DNA from: Gammaproteobacteria bacterium
GTDB lineage: Bacteria > Pseudomonadota > Gammaproteobacteria > Eutrophobiales > Eutrophobiaceae
Reading direction: 5' to 3'
DNA: 64,000 nt
NCBI GenBank assembly: GCA_028279365.1
Contig: JANQNX010000014.1
Location: forward strand, 1 to 64,000
Part shown: piece after piece, positions 8,500 through 17,727 of the stretch
Layout of the letters: each line of letters starts with the position of its first letter
Position numbering within the stretch: the first letter of the stretch is position 1
Program-made: the position numbers and the translations under genes
Notes under the pieces: generated by a model
Database searches by the model: none
What the model saw: only the letters and a program-made list of their open reading frames with translations
Told to the model about the DNA's origin: nothing

Positions 8500-10473
8500 C
8501 TAGCCGCCAAGCAGGCGTTTTTCGGTTAACAATATCGCTTCCTGTTTCCCCTCAATGACAATTGCGTCGCCCACCTTGAATAAAAATTGACCGTCGAATT
8601 GTTCCAGTCTTTCCTGTCCGCGTCGAATTGCAATCAGGCAGGTGTCATCAGTTTCGAATGCCATTTGTTCGACAGATTTATCCACTGCATAGCTATCTGG
8701 AGACAGGGTAATGGTATGAAAACGCAGTGCATCATAATCATCAATACCCAGGCTTTCCTCACCCCGAAAATAGCCACGCAATTTTTTGTATTCGTCCTCG
8801 CGTGCCTGCTCAACAAAACTCATAGAATCCTCAGTCGAAATGCCTAACTGTTTGAGTAGGTGAATGGCTAACATCATGCTTGCCTCAAAACTTTCCGGCA
8901 CGACATTCGAGGCCCCTTTTTCCTGTAGTAAATCCATGTGTCGTTCGTCTTTGCTGCGTACGATGATCGGTACCTCCCGACAGATTGAGCGGCAAGCCAG
9001 GATGATCTGTTCTGCCACGCGGGCTTCGTCGAATGTGACGATCAATGCACTGGCATGTTCAATGTCGGCTTTTTTTAAAATTTCTGCCTGGGTACTATCG
9101 CCATAGTAGACTTTTTCGCCAGCTTCCCAGGCTTCGCGAATCAAGCTGTGATCCAAATCCAGGGCAATGTAATTGATCTGCATTTCTCGCAGTATGTTTG
9201 CCAGGTTTTGTCCGATGCGGCCAAAGCCACAGATAATGACGTGGTTAGTCAACTCGGCGCAGGCTTCTTCTAGTCCTTTGGGAGGGACATTAGTGCCGCT
9301 GACATAGCGACCGCGAAACAGCTTTTCAGTAAATAAACTGTTATAACGTATTAGCAGCGGGCTAATTAGCATGCTCAAAATGATAGAGGCAATGATGGGT
9401 TGCGTTTCTTTCAGCGTGAGTAAATGGTTACTGATCGCAACGACCAAAATGGCGAAGCCAAACTCACCTGCCTGTCCTAATACCAAACCGGTACGAAAAG
9501 CGACTGGCCATTCATAGCCAGCCACTCGGGTCATCAATAATATAACACCGCCTTTGCCGACAATCAGACCGGCGGTTAATAGTCCAATCCACAACCATGC
9601 TTCAGTAATGATGGAAACATCTAGCTGTGCTCCGACACTGATGAAAAACAATCCCATTAATACGTCGCGGAAAGGGCGGATGTCTGCTTGAATTTGGTGG
9701 CGATATTCAGTTTCACTTAACATCAGCCCAGCCAAAAATGCACCGAGTGCGAGTGACAGGTCGAGTTGATGGGTTAACCAGGCTGCTGTCAACGAAATTA
9801 ACAAGGTTGCCAGGGTAAATATTTCGGCGGAACGTGTGCTGGCTACAAGGTGATAGAAGGGTCTCAGTAAACGCCTGCCGGTTTCATACATAATGAAAAA
9901 TGCCAGTAAGCCTTTCGCCATGGCAATAAGCAATGGCATTAACATGGATTGTTCACTGCCACCCGCCAGTATTGGAATAACGACTAACAATGGTACTACG
10001 GCCAGATCCTGAAACAGTAAAATGCCGATAGCGAGTTGCCCATGTCGTCCCTGCATCTCCAGCTGGTCAGACAGCTGCTTGGCAACAATCGCCGTAGAAG
10101 ACAATGCCAGTGCGCCGCCTACTACCAGGGCGGCTTGCCATTCAATACCGGTCAGCCAGGCAATGAGTCCGCCCGATAATGTAGAAATAATGACCTGGAC
10201 ACTGCCGAGTCCGAATACGGTATTGCGCATGGCGATGAGTCTGGAAATAGAAAACTCCAGGCCAATCATGAACAGTAAAAATACAACCCCGATTTCTGCC
10301 AACAACTGGATGCTTTCTGTTTCTGGAAACCAGCCGAGCGCATACGGGCTGACCAGTATGCCGACAAACAAATAACCCAGAATAGGCGTGAGCTTGATTC
10401 GTTTGAGTAACCAGACCATCAGTACAGACAGGGCAAGCAGCACCAGTCCGTCGTTTAAAGCATTATGTTCCAT
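8500..10473 (-). CDS. CPA2-family cation:proton antiporter with RCK domains (KefB/KefC-like)
   Basis: A 657-aa monovalent cation:H+ antiporter or glutathione-gated-type K+ efflux protein. The N-terminal 380 residues form the CPA2 membrane domain with about 12 helices (VVFLLFMIGLEFS, LALSSTAIVAKQLSD, LGAFLAGLMLSETEYRHQI). A TrkA-N (RCK) Rossmann domain follows, with HVIICGFGRIGQNLA and a partner acid near IALDLD. A TrkA-C domain lies at about 570-650. Length and order match the KefB/KefC/YbaL group; the exact ion cannot be told. Convergent with the cold-shock gene and divergent from the small gene at 10589. Confidence 0.9.
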   Translation of the reverse strand: MEHNALNDGLVLLALSVLMVWLLKRIKLTPILGYLFVGILVSPYALGWFPETESIQLLAEIGVVFLLFMIGLEFSISRLIAMRNTVFGLGSVQVIISTLSGGLIAWLTGIEWQAALVVGGALALSSTAIVAKQLSDQLEMQGRHGQLAIGILLFQDLAVVPLLVVIPILAGGSEQSMLMPLLIAMAKGLLAFFIMYETGRRLLRPFYHLVASTRSAEIFTLATLLISLTAAWLTHQLDLSLALGAFLAGLMLSETEYRHQIQADIRPFRDVLMGLFFISVGAQLDVSIITEAWLWIGLLTAGLIVGKGGVILLMTRVAGYEWPVAFRTGLVLGQAGEFGFAILVVAISNHLLTLKETQPIIASIILSMLISPLLIRYNSLFTEKLFRGRYVSGTNVPPKGLEEACAELTNHVIICGFGRIGQNLANILREMQINYIALDLDHSLIREAWEAGEKVYYGDSTQAEILKKADIEHASALIVTFDEARVAEQIILACRSICREVPIIVRSKDERHMDLLQEKGASNVVPESFEASMMLAIHLLKQLGISTEDSMSFVEQAREDEYKKLRGYFRGEESLGIDDYDALRFHTITLSPDSYAVDKSVEQMAFETDDTCLIAIRRGQERLEQFDGQFLFKVGDAIVIEGKQEAILLTEKRLLGG

Positions 10474-10588
10474 TTACAGATTTTACAGAAAAGAAGTGAG
10501 TTTAAAGCAAACGATCAAAAGCTTGAATAACTTGAGCTGTCAATGCGTTTTATGTTCTCATACTCGCTTCATTTAAGGAGTAGATTCA

Positions 10589-10777
10589 ATGCCGATGTGG
10601 GGTCAAATACTGACCGGTATTATGCTGGTTGCGATGCTGGTTTTGCTGTGGCCGAGTGCAAAGCAAATGCTGGAAGAAAGTCGACAGGCAGAAAATCCTG
10701 ATTGGCAAGGTGCGCTGTTTGCTATTGGCGGCGTAGTGTTGTTTGTTGTGTTATTGATTGCCATGTCCCGAGCATAA
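10589..10777 (+). CDS. Small two-helix membrane protein
   Basis: A 62-aa protein with two predicted membrane helices (about 7-24, ILTGIMLVAMLVLLW, and about 44-60, ALFAIGGVVLFVVLLIAM) joined by a polar loop (KQMLEESRQAENPDWQ). A clear ribosome binding site (AAGGAG) lies 8 nt before the ATG. Family known to me only as a conserved small membrane protein of gammaproteobacteria; function unknown. Confidence 0.75.
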   Translation: MPMWGQILTGIMLVAMLVLLWPSAKQMLEESRQAENPDWQGALFAIGGVVLFVVLLIAMSRA

Positions 10778-10911
10778 GCCTATTCAAGGAACGATTGCGT
10801 TTTTTCCCTTTCCAATTGGTACCAATACACTCGATAACCAGTGACAGTTGAAATCATGGTGATACGGGCATGATACTATAATGACTAATATTGAATGAGG
10901 ACTATACAAGA

Positions 10912-11301
10912 ATGAAGCGATTAATCAGGTCAATTACCATCGTCGGTATTTTGCTGTTATCAGGCTGGCAGTTGGCGCAGGCAGAAGATGCTGATGAAGA
11001 AGTCTTAAGTGCCGGTGAGTTACTGACCAATTGTGAAGAGGGCTCAGCCCCCGGTGCACCGAATCAATACTGTATGCGTTACGTGTTTGGTCTGGTGCAG
11101 ACAGTGCTGTCTTTGCAACAAGCTGAGCAAAGTGCGCCGGTGTTTTGCATCAATCCGCAAGTCACCCGATTAGAGGAAGCCACTGATAATGTAATCGGTT
11201 ATTTACGATCACAATCATCGCGTGCTAACGAAGACGCCTACATTATTGTCACTGAAGCACTGAATAAAAATTATCCTTGCTCTATCAGTAACCAAACTTA
11301 A
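10912..11301 (+). CDS. Secreted Rap1a/Tai-like domain protein
   Basis: A 129-aa exported protein. The signal peptide runs from MKRLIRSITIV to AQAED; I chose the ATG at 10912, which starts exactly at it, instead of the in-frame TTG at 10891. The mature part has the layout of the Rap1a/Tai family, periplasmic immunity proteins against type VI amidase effectors: LLTNCEEG, YCMRYVFGLVQT, VFCINP and the ending NKNYPC, with four conserved Cys likely forming two disulfides. No effector gene is adjacent, so an immunity role is not supported by context, and many members are of unknown role. It abuts ttcA with no gap. Confidence 0.7.
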   Translation: MKRLIRSITIVGILLLSGWQLAQAEDADEEVLSAGELLTNCEEGSAPGAPNQYCMRYVFGLVQTVLSLQQAEQSAPVFCINPQVTRLEEATDNVIGYLRSQSSRANEDAYIIVTEALNKNYPCSISNQT

Positions 11302-12156
11302 ATGACCGCTGTTGCTAAAAAAGCGCAATACAATCTGAATAAGCTGCATAAGCGACTTCGGCGTCATGTCGGTAAGGCGATCGCAGACTTTAACATGATT
11401 GAAGAAGGCGACCGGGTGATGGTTTGCCTGTCTGGTGGCGCTGATTCTTATACCATGCTGGACATACTGATGCAGTTGCAACAAACAGCACCGGTCAGTT
11501 TTTCCTTGCATGTGGTGAATCTGGATCAGAAGCAGCCCGGTTTCCCCGAGCATGTTTTACCAGAGTATCTGGATAAGCTTGGTGTCGATTACCACATCCT
11601 CGAAGAAGATACCTACAGCGTCGTAAAACGAGTGATACCCGAAAATAAAACCACATGTGGATTGTGTTCGCGTCTGCGCCGCGGCATTTTGTATCGGTTT
11701 GCGAAAGAGCAGGCTTATACAAAGATTGCACTGGGTCATCACCGTGAAGACATCATTGAAACGCTCTTTTTAAATATGTTTTATGGCGGTAAATTAAAAT
11801 CAATGCCGCCTAAACTAAAAAGCGATGACGGTCAGAACATTGTTATCAGGCCGTTGGCGTATTGTCCGGAAACGGATATCAAACATTATGCGGAAAGTCA
11901 GGCGTTTCCGATCATCCCTTGTAATCTCTGTGGTTCGCAGGAAAATCTGCAGCGGCAAGCGATTAAAACGATGCTGCAGGAATGGAACAGGAAATTTCCC
12001 GGTCGTGTGGAAACAATCTTTACCAGTCTACAAAACACAGTGTCCTCACACCTGCTTGATACTTCCCAGTTTGACTTTAGCTTTTCCGACGCGACTGAAA
12101 AAACCTCATTGCTGGATAGCACTGACTGGTTGTTAAACAAACAAAACAGCGACTGA
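11302..12156 (+). CDS. ttcA: tRNA 2-thiocytidine(32) synthetase TtcA
   Basis: TtcA thiolates C32 of certain tRNAs in the cytoplasm with an Fe-S cluster and ATP. The 284 aa contain the PP-loop (SGGADS, residues 44-49), the [15 protein letters not shown] motif with the CxxC pair and the [14 protein letters not shown] motif with the further cluster Cys. Length is near the usual 270-310 aa. One oddity: enterobacterial TtcA has SGGKDS, here the Lys is Ala47; other PP-loop enzymes such as TilS tolerate variation at that place. The ATG follows the previous stop directly. Identity is certain. Confidence 0.95.
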   Translation: MTAVAKKAQYNLNKLHKRLRRHVGKAIADFNMIEEGDRVMVCLSGGADSYTMLDILMQLQQTAPVSFSLHVVNLDQKQPGFPEHVLPEYLDKLGVDYHILEEDTYSVVKRVIPENKTTCGLCSRLRRGILYRFAKEQAYTKIALGHHREDIIETLFLNMFYGGKLKSMPPKLKSDDGQNIVIRPLAYCPETDIKHYAESQAFPIIPCNLCGSQENLQRQAIKTMLQEWNRKFPGRVETIFTSLQNTVSSHLLDTSQFDFSFSDATEKTSLLDSTDWLLNKQNSD

Positions 12157-12160
12157 GCGC

Positions 12161-12805
12161 ATGCAACAGTTACCTGTCCTCTACCAGATTTTGATTTGGG
12201 GTGTGCCTGTCTTGTTTGCTATCACCTTGCATGAAGTCGGGCACGGTTGGGCAGCGAAAATGTTAGGCGATCCGACTGCCAAAGAAATGGGCAGACTGAG
12301 CTTGAATCCGATCAAGCATATTGATCCCGTCGGTACCGTGTTGGTGCCGTTAACGATCTATTTTACCAGTGGCTTTATCTTCGGCTGGGCCAAACCGGTG
12401 CCAGTCAATTGGTATCGGCTGAATAACAAAAAGCGCGACATGGCCTTGGTGGCACTGGCCGGTCCTGGTGCTAATTTATTAATGATTATCTTTTGGGCAA
12501 TGGTCGGCAGATTCAGTTTAGGCTTGGGAACAGGCAGTACTATTGCAGGCATGCTGGAGTGGATGTCGATCATCGGTATCATCATCAATGGCCTGTTGAT
12601 GTTACTCAACCTGTTTCCATTACCGCCACTGGATGGAAGTCGTGTGATGTATTCACTGCTTCCTGACAAATTGGCTCATCAGTATTCTCGTCTTGAACCT
12701 TTCGGTATCATCATTTTATTTGTCTTGTTGTCCTTGTTTATTTATTTCGGTTTAAATGAACGATTGTTTGATGTCTTACCGTATGTTTTGAACATAATCA
12801 TTTAA
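12161..12805 (+). CDS. Site-2 protease family (M50B-like) membrane protein
   Basis: A 214-aa membrane metalloprotease homologue. HEVGH at residues 24-28 gives two zinc ligands and the catalytic Glu; NLFPLPPLDGSRV near residue 155 holds the third ligand Asp. Five to six hydrophobic helices and no PDZ domain make it the short, widespread type found throughout bacteria with unknown substrates. It starts 4 nt after ttcA and is likely co-transcribed. Confidence 0.88.
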   Translation: MQQLPVLYQILIWGVPVLFAITLHEVGHGWAAKMLGDPTAKEMGRLSLNPIKHIDPVGTVLVPLTIYFTSGFIFGWAKPVPVNWYRLNNKKRDMALVALAGPGANLLMIIFWAMVGRFSLGLGTGSTIAGMLEWMSIIGIIINGLLMLLNLFPLPPLDGSRVMYSLLPDKLAHQYSRLEPFGIIILFVLLSLFIYFGLNERLFDVLPYVLNIII

Positions 12806-12934
12806 GCTGTATTGTCATGATTCATTATTTGTCCGGGTTATTGAATTGACAATAGTCTGGACAATAGCTGCGGTAATTGAATTTAACCTGTTGGCTCAGG
12901 TCGATTATCAAGAAATGATAATGAGAGAACGCAC

Positions 12935-13735
12935 ATGCTTAAAAACTTAACGATAGGCTTACTTTTTTTCTCACATTTAGTTTTCGCAGCTGATTACGAC
13001 GCAGTTTATGCAGCGTATGAAAGCGGTGATTATGATACTGCCCTCAATGGTTTTCAGGAACTTGCTGCCGAGAATCATGTTAAAGCGCTGTTTTACCTGG
13101 GGACGATGTATCGAGAGGGCAAAGGCGTCGAACAGGATTACCAACAATCGTTTGACTGGTATAAAAAAGCGGCGGAGCTGGGTGAACCAAAAGCTCAGCA
13201 TAATGTAGCCATGTTTTACCACAATGGTATTTATGTGGAACGTGACATTTTTACAGCAATGGATTGGTATAACAAAGCAGCCGAACAGGATTATGTGCCT
13301 TCCATGACCAATATGGCACGTTTGTACTTTATGGGACAGGGTGTTAAGAAGAATACCGATATTTCTATTAAATGGTGGCGTAAAGCCGCCGAGCTAGGTA
13401 GTAAAGGTGCACAACATAATCTGGGGTTGGTGTATTACCTGGGCGACGGTGTCGAGCAAAACTATGAAACCGCATTTAAATGGTATCTCAAAGCGGCAGA
13501 GCAGGGTTCCAAAGAAGCACAGAACAGTTTGGGTGCAATGTATTTTGATGGTAAAGGCGTTGAAAAAGACTTGATGGAAGCTTATGCGTGGTTTCGGTTA
13601 TCTGCCAGAGCTGAATATGAGCAAGCGATACTTAATGCATCGGTGATTGAAGCCAATCTAACCCAGGAACAAATGCAACAGGCAAAACTTTATGCTGAGG
13701 AATATTTAGCTAAATACCCTGCGCCGGAAAAATAG
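12935..13735 (+). CDS. Secreted Sel1-like repeat protein
   Basis: A 266-aa protein with a signal peptide (cleaved near VFAAD) and about six Sel1-like (SLR/TPR-type) repeats of 36 residues. Each carries the pattern A-x-YxxG-x-GVxxD-xxxAxxWYxKAAExG, for example GTMYREGKGVEQDYQQSFDW. Such solenoids serve as scaffolds for protein contacts; the partner is unknown. The first unit is degenerate (YESGDYDTALNGFQELA), as usual for an N-cap. The 129 nt upstream are gene-free. Confidence 0.88.
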   Translation: MLKNLTIGLLFFSHLVFAADYDAVYAAYESGDYDTALNGFQELAAENHVKALFYLGTMYREGKGVEQDYQQSFDWYKKAAELGEPKAQHNVAMFYHNGIYVERDIFTAMDWYNKAAEQDYVPSMTNMARLYFMGQGVKKNTDISIKWWRKAAELGSKGAQHNLGLVYYLGDGVEQNYETAFKWYLKAAEQGSKEAQNSLGAMYFDGKGVEKDLMEAYAWFRLSARAEYEQAILNASVIEANLTQEQMQQAKLYAEEYLAKYPAPEK

Positions 13736-13771
13736 ACCCAAAGCCGCTCTTTATAAATTTAATATAACGTT

Positions 13772-14242
13772 TTGAATATTTTGAACCTGGCAGATCGTCC
13801 TTGCTGGATTAGACAGTTAGCAGAGTGGCATCATCAGGAATGGCAGGGGTTGAATCCCGGTCAAACACTTAAGCATAGGATAGATGCGATGCAGGCTTAT
13901 CTGGATAATGCATTAATACCTTCAACCTATATAGCGTTGGAAAATAATACTTTGCTGGGTTCCGCAGCGATTGTAGAACATGACATGGATAATAAGCCTG
14001 AGTTGAGTCCATGGCTGGCCAGCGTTTATGTTGATAAAGAATATCGATATCAAGGTATTGGTTCTAAACTGGTAAAGCATGTTATTAACATTGCTCGAAA
14101 GGCTAATGTTACCGAGTTGTTTTTGTTTACGACCCAACAAGCCGAATTTTATAGCAAGCTGGGCTGGAACAAGCTTCAATCAGAAAAATATCGAGATGAA
14201 GATGTGACGATTATGTCGATTAAACCCGGGAGCGATCAATGA
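13772..14242 (+). CDS. GNAT-family N-acetyltransferase
   Basis: A 156-aa acyl-CoA-dependent acetyltransferase. The core is visible: ALENNTLLGSAAIVEHDM (strands 2-4), SPWLASVYVDKEYRYQGIG (strand 4 plus the acetyl-CoA pyrophosphate loop, of type R/Q-x-x-G-I-G) and ELFLFTTQQAEFYSKLGW (strand 5 and the C-terminal motif). The start is a TTG at 13772; the next in-frame ATG would remove the first helix. Substrate unknown. The last four bases overlap the start of the MAPEG gene. Confidence 0.85.
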   Translation: MNILNLADRPCWIRQLAEWHHQEWQGLNPGQTLKHRIDAMQAYLDNALIPSTYIALENNTLLGSAAIVEHDMDNKPELSPWLASVYVDKEYRYQGIGSKLVKHVINIARKANVTELFLFTTQQAEFYSKLGWNKLQSEKYRDEDVTIMSIKPGSDQ

Positions 14243-14628
14243 TCAGCGCACTGTATGGTGTGTTGCTGGCGTTGTTGATCTGCGGGCTATCACTGAATGT
14301 GATTAAGGCAAGGCGAAAAAATAAAGTGATTTATGCGGACGGTGATTGCAAGGAACTCATTGTCGCACGAACAGCACAATCTAATGCAGTTGATTATATT
14401 CCTGTCACATTAATTTTATTATTACTATTGGAGTTGAACGGCGGGAATGTGTGGCTCATTCATGCTGTCGGTATTGTTTTTGTTACAGGCCGGGTGGTGC
14501 ATGCCCGAGGTATTATTAATGAAAGTTTAAAGGGCAGGGTGTTAGGTATGCAGATAACGCTTTATACGATCTTTGCGTTATGTTTCCTGAATATCGTTTA
14601 TCTGCCTTTTGAAAAACTGTTGATGTAA
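14239..14628 (+). CDS. MAPEG-family membrane protein
   Basis: A 129-aa protein with four predicted membrane helices. MAPEG (eicosanoid/glutathione metabolism) signatures are the loop ARTAQSNAVDYIPVTLILL and the later GRVVHARGI. Bacterial members of this YecN-like group have unproven activity. It is translationally coupled (ATGA) to the acetyltransferase. Confidence 0.85.
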   Translation: MISALYGVLLALLICGLSLNVIKARRKNKVIYADGDCKELIVARTAQSNAVDYIPVTLILLLLLELNGGNVWLIHAVGIVFVTGRVVHARGIINESLKGRVLGMQITLYTIFALCFLNIVYLPFEKLLM

Positions 14629-14642
14629 TCATTTAATAACAA

Positions 14643-14676
14643 TGCGAACACGGCCTGATAGAAGACCGTGTTCGCA
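14643..14676. terminator. Bidirectional terminator-like hairpin between convergent genes
   Basis: Perfect 11-bp stem TGCGAACACGG (14643-14653) and CCGTGTTCGCA (14666-14676) with a 12-nt loop, between the MAPEG stop and the mscS-like stop. The T-rich tails are weak on both sides, but the position fits. Confidence 0.65.
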
Positions 14677-14681
14677 AACGC

Positions 14682-15479
14682 TTATTTTTCTACCGTATGC
14701 ATATGCACATCTTGTTGTGGGTACGGAATAGAAATACCTTCTTTATCAAAGGTTATTTTCACTGCTTCAGTATAGTCAAACATGACTCCCCAATAATCTT
14801 CGCTTTTAACCCAGGGACGTACGACAAAATTGACGCTGCTATCGGCGAGTTCAGAAACAGCAACGGTGGGTTCAGGATCTTTCAAAACGCGTTCATCGTC
14901 TTCAAGAAGTTTAATTAAGATATCTTTTGCCTGTTTGATATCGTCGTCATAACCAATACCAAATACCATATCCACGCGACGGGTATCTTTAGCTGAATAG
15001 TTAACAATATTACCGCCCATGATGCTTGAGTTAGGGATAATCATAGCCTTATTATCGCCGGTGCGCATTTGCGTAGAGAAGATTTGTATACCTTCAACCA
15101 CGCCAGCGGCACCGCCTGCTTCGACGAAATCACCGACTTTGAAAGGGCGAAACGCAATGATCATGACGCCAGCAGCAAAGTTAGATAGCGAATCCTGTAA
15201 AGATAGACCAATGGCCAGACCGGCCGCACCAATAACGGCAACAAACGATGTTGTTTGAATACCTAAATGGCTCAATGCTGCGATGACGACAAACGCGACC
15301 AGACCTACGTAGGCAATATTACTGGTAAACGATGCCAGCATCGGATCAATGTTGCGTTTTTCCATCAACACGACGATGTACTTTTTGATCTGTTTTGCCA
15401 CCCAGACACCGCCAAACAGGATGGCCGCTGCGACAACAACATTAATAATTAATGTCATCATAGATTCACTCATTATCAA
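14682..15479 (-). CDS. Small-conductance mechanosensitive channel (MscS family)
   Basis: A 265-aa MscS-type channel that releases solutes on osmotic downshock. It has three N-terminal membrane helices. The pore helix region reads AAGLAIGLSLQDSLSNFAAGVMII, followed by FRPFKVGDFVEAGGAAGVVEGIQIF, the beta domain. The C-terminal alpha/beta domain ends in SIPYPQQDVHMH, typical of short MscS proteins (E. coli MscS is 286 aa). Its start overlaps the stop of the EamA gene by 4 nt, so both form one operon. Confidence 0.93.
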   Translation of the reverse strand: MIMSESMMTLIINVVVAAAILFGGVWVAKQIKKYIVVLMEKRNIDPMLASFTSNIAYVGLVAFVVIAALSHLGIQTTSFVAVIGAAGLAIGLSLQDSLSNFAAGVMIIAFRPFKVGDFVEAGGAAGVVEGIQIFSTQMRTGDNKAMIIPNSSIMGGNIVNYSAKDTRRVDMVFGIGYDDDIKQAKDILIKLLEDDERVLKDPEPTVAVSELADSSVNFVVRPWVKSEDYWGVMFDYTEAVKITFDKEGISIPYPQQDVHMHTVEK

Positions 15480-16372
15480 TTCCCCGATTTGTTATTAGTT
15501 TTTACGCGGCATATTGCAACCTCAAACTCGTACAAAAGCAAGCCTGACAGGATAAAAACGCTGCCCAGTACAATATTTAAATTTAAAGGTTCCGCATTAA
15601 CCAGATGCCCCAGTAGCAGAGCACAGACCGGGCTGAGCAGCGAAATCAATGATGCGCGTGTGGCCTCAACCCGACGTAGTACATAGTAAAAAAGCAAAAA
15701 GCCTAAAATTGAACCGACTGTGGCAAGGTAGATAATGGCATATCCTGCTCGTTCGGGAATGACGTTGGGTAATGACATACCGGTGAACAACCAGATGCTT
15801 GCAAATAACACCGCTGCCACTAGCAGCGTGCCGATGACAGAGGAGAATGCATCGATATCAGCACCAACGCGTTTAATCGCAACCATACTGGATGAATAAA
15901 TCAGTGCTGATAACAACACAGCCAGTATGCCTTTGAAAGCATGCTGATCGTATTGCATCCCTGTTTCCAGCATGATCCATAAACCTGCAAGACTCATCAT
16001 CACTGCAACCGTACGATAGAAGGTCAGGCCGCGTTCCTGCAATAAATACGAGGCCATGATGCCGGTCATCATCGGTGAAAAACCGAACATGATCGAGACC
16101 CAGCCTGATGGAATATATTGTGAACCCCAGTAAACGCTGAGCATCGCCAAGGACATACCAAGCCCACCGGCGAGATAGGTTAGCAAGGCTTTTCTATGAA
16201 ACGGTAAGCGTTTGCCTATGAACAATGCGATGCTTGAAGCAATCAACGCACCAAGAAAAAAACGGCTGCATATGCCAAATAAATAGCCGACGCTCTCGCT
16301 GCTCCATTGAATTGCGAGTGGCGTGGTCGCCCAGATAAGCACGACCGATAAATAGGCAATAATCAGTGTCAT
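15476..16372 (-). CDS. EamA/DMT-family transporter
   Basis: A 298-aa drug/metabolite transporter with ten predicted membrane helices in two EamA halves, for example VVLIWATTPLAIQWSSE in the first and GILAVLLSALIYSSSMVAIKRVG starting the second. The substrate cannot be deduced. It is the first gene of a two-gene minus-strand operon with the MscS channel. Confidence 0.9.
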   Translation of the reverse strand: MTLIIAYLSVVLIWATTPLAIQWSSESVGYLFGICSRFFLGALIASSIALFIGKRLPFHRKALLTYLAGGLGMSLAMLSVYWGSQYIPSGWVSIMFGFSPMMTGIMASYLLQERGLTFYRTVAVMMSLAGLWIMLETGMQYDQHAFKGILAVLLSALIYSSSMVAIKRVGADIDAFSSVIGTLLVAAVLFASIWLFTGMSLPNVIPERAGYAIIYLATVGSILGFLLFYYVLRRVEATRASLISLLSPVCALLLGHLVNAEPLNLNIVLGSVFILSGLLLYEFEVAICRVKTNNKSGN

Positions 16373-16391
16373 GAGTCTCTCTCAGTAAGCA

Positions 16392-16430
16392 AAAAAAAAG
16401 CCACAGGTTTTTCAGACCTGTGGCTTTTCG
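16392..16430 (-). terminator. Strong hairpin terminator, no assigned gene upstream
   Basis: A 12-bp stem (AAAGCCACAGGT at 16397-16408 with ACCTGTGGCTTT at 16416-16427) is flanked by nine A on one side and four T on the other, so the strongest reading is on the minus strand. It lies before the EamA gene and would end a minus-strand transcript from about 16.4-16.7 kb. That stretch (16431-16701) has only a weak 81-aa frame; see findings. Confidence 0.8.
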
Positions 16431-16701
16431 TCATTCTTGGGTTAGTTAAGGATTAAACGCTAACTTTCTCCATCGCACAGGCAATAGCTATCGGCTTCAG
16501 AACCAATAGGCGCCAAAGAGAGCAGACTTGCTTGTGAATTCGTTTAATCATGTTGCGGAGTTTCGGAAAATGACGATGATTTGTCAAGAAATACTTAATA
16601 CTAATTGGTGCATAAATAAGTTTAAAAATGTCATAAAGTTGTAGTAACAGAATTATACAGTCATATTTTATAAAAGATGCATATGCAAGGAGAAGCAAAA
16701 A

Positions 16702-17406
16702 GTGAATTTAATTAAAATATTGGCATATTCTATCCTCTCAATGATTTGTTTAAGTTCTCATGCATCAACGATTTTTTTTAATATTGGTGGACAAATTACA
16801 ACAGTAGATCCGCGTATAACTACAGTTTCCATCGAAGATACATGGTCAGCTGATTTATATATAGACGCATTGACTTTGGATACATCTTCATCATCGAGTT
16901 GGAGTGGCACTGCATGGTATGACGGTGTCACTGGCAGCTATAACATTGGTGAGTTAGAAATAATAAATATCGATTTAAGCAGTCCATATGATCAAGGCAC
17001 ACAATATAATCGAAAAGTTGTGAGCAATAACTTCCCAAGTGCTGTGGGTGTAAATGATTCATTACAGTTTCTATCATTAAATACTGATTTGAGCACAGAA
17101 CAAAAAATTGATGGATATAAGTTTAGAGTTATCAAGGCAGCAATATATGATACTGTTTCTGCTTTAGCATTAAATGGGAATATGTTAGATGAATCACTTT
17201 ATGTTGACCTTGAAAACTACGATTTAACTGATTTTGTTATTACTGTTTTTGAAGGTGTGGGTTCGGGTTCATTTGCAGCCGTTAGAGGAAATGTCACCAA
17301 CTACAGTGCTACTGTAGTTCCCATACCTTCTGCTGTCGGGCTTTTTGTGTTTGGTTTAGTAAGTCTTTCATCATTTTATAGAAAAACAATAACTTCACAG
17401 ATGTAA
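16702..17406 (+). CDS. PEP-CTERM sorting domain protein
   Basis: A 234-aa exported protein. The signal peptide ends near SSHAS and a mostly beta, Ser/Thr-rich mature region follows. The C-terminus has the PEP-CTERM anatomy: VPIPSAVGLFVFGLVSLSS, then a basic end (FYRKTITSQM), expected to be cut by an exosortase. The GTG start is well supported by a strong Shine-Dalgarno (AAGGAG) 9 nt upstream. No exosortase is in the window. More AT-rich than its neighbours, as is common for such surface proteins. Confidence 0.82.
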   Translation: MNLIKILAYSILSMICLSSHASTIFFNIGGQITTVDPRITTVSIEDTWSADLYIDALTLDTSSSSSWSGTAWYDGVTGSYNIGELEIINIDLSSPYDQGTQYNRKVVSNNFPSAVGVNDSLQFLSLNTDLSTEQKIDGYKFRVIKAAIYDTVSALALNGNMLDESLYVDLENYDLTDFVITVFEGVGSGSFAAVRGNVTNYSATVVPIPSAVGLFVFGLVSLSSFYRKTITSQM

Positions 17407-17493
17407 TTATTGTTTAACTCCTGCTATTAAGAGTTAATAGTTTTACTAACCCTAATTAGTTTCGAAAATAGGATAGACATAGTTTTTTATGTA

Positions 17494-17700
17494 TCAAATT
17501 TCTTCTATATACATCGCAGTGATTTTATCTCGATAAAAAACCAACAACGCGACAGTGACACCAATTGACTCAAATAATAAAGCAGTAATGTATACCTGAT
17601 TTGTGTTTAACATGGGTAACAAACCTAACGGCGCGACCAAAAATAACACAGCACCAGTGATAAAAATCACAACAGGGATATTAAAGTCCAAATTATTCAT
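17494..17700 (-). CDS. Small two-helix membrane protein
   Basis: A 68-aa protein with two hydrophobic segments (about 8-30, IPVVIFITGAVLFLVAPLG, and 37-56, VYITALLFESIGVTVALLVF) and a charged C-terminal tail. A ribosome binding site (GGAG) lies 7 nt before the ATG, which supports it as a real gene. No family recognised. Confidence 0.6.
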   Translation of the reverse strand: MNNLDFNIPVVIFITGAVLFLVAPLGLLPMLNTNQVYITALLFESIGVTVALLVFYRDKITAMYIEEI

Positions 17701-17727
17701 CTTTTGTCTCCAATCATTTATCTTGAA

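Noticed and set aside
16453-16698. 81-aa minus-strand frame
   Set aside because: No ribosome binding site, no recognisable motif and ordinary AT-rich composition; treated only as part of a possible RNA.
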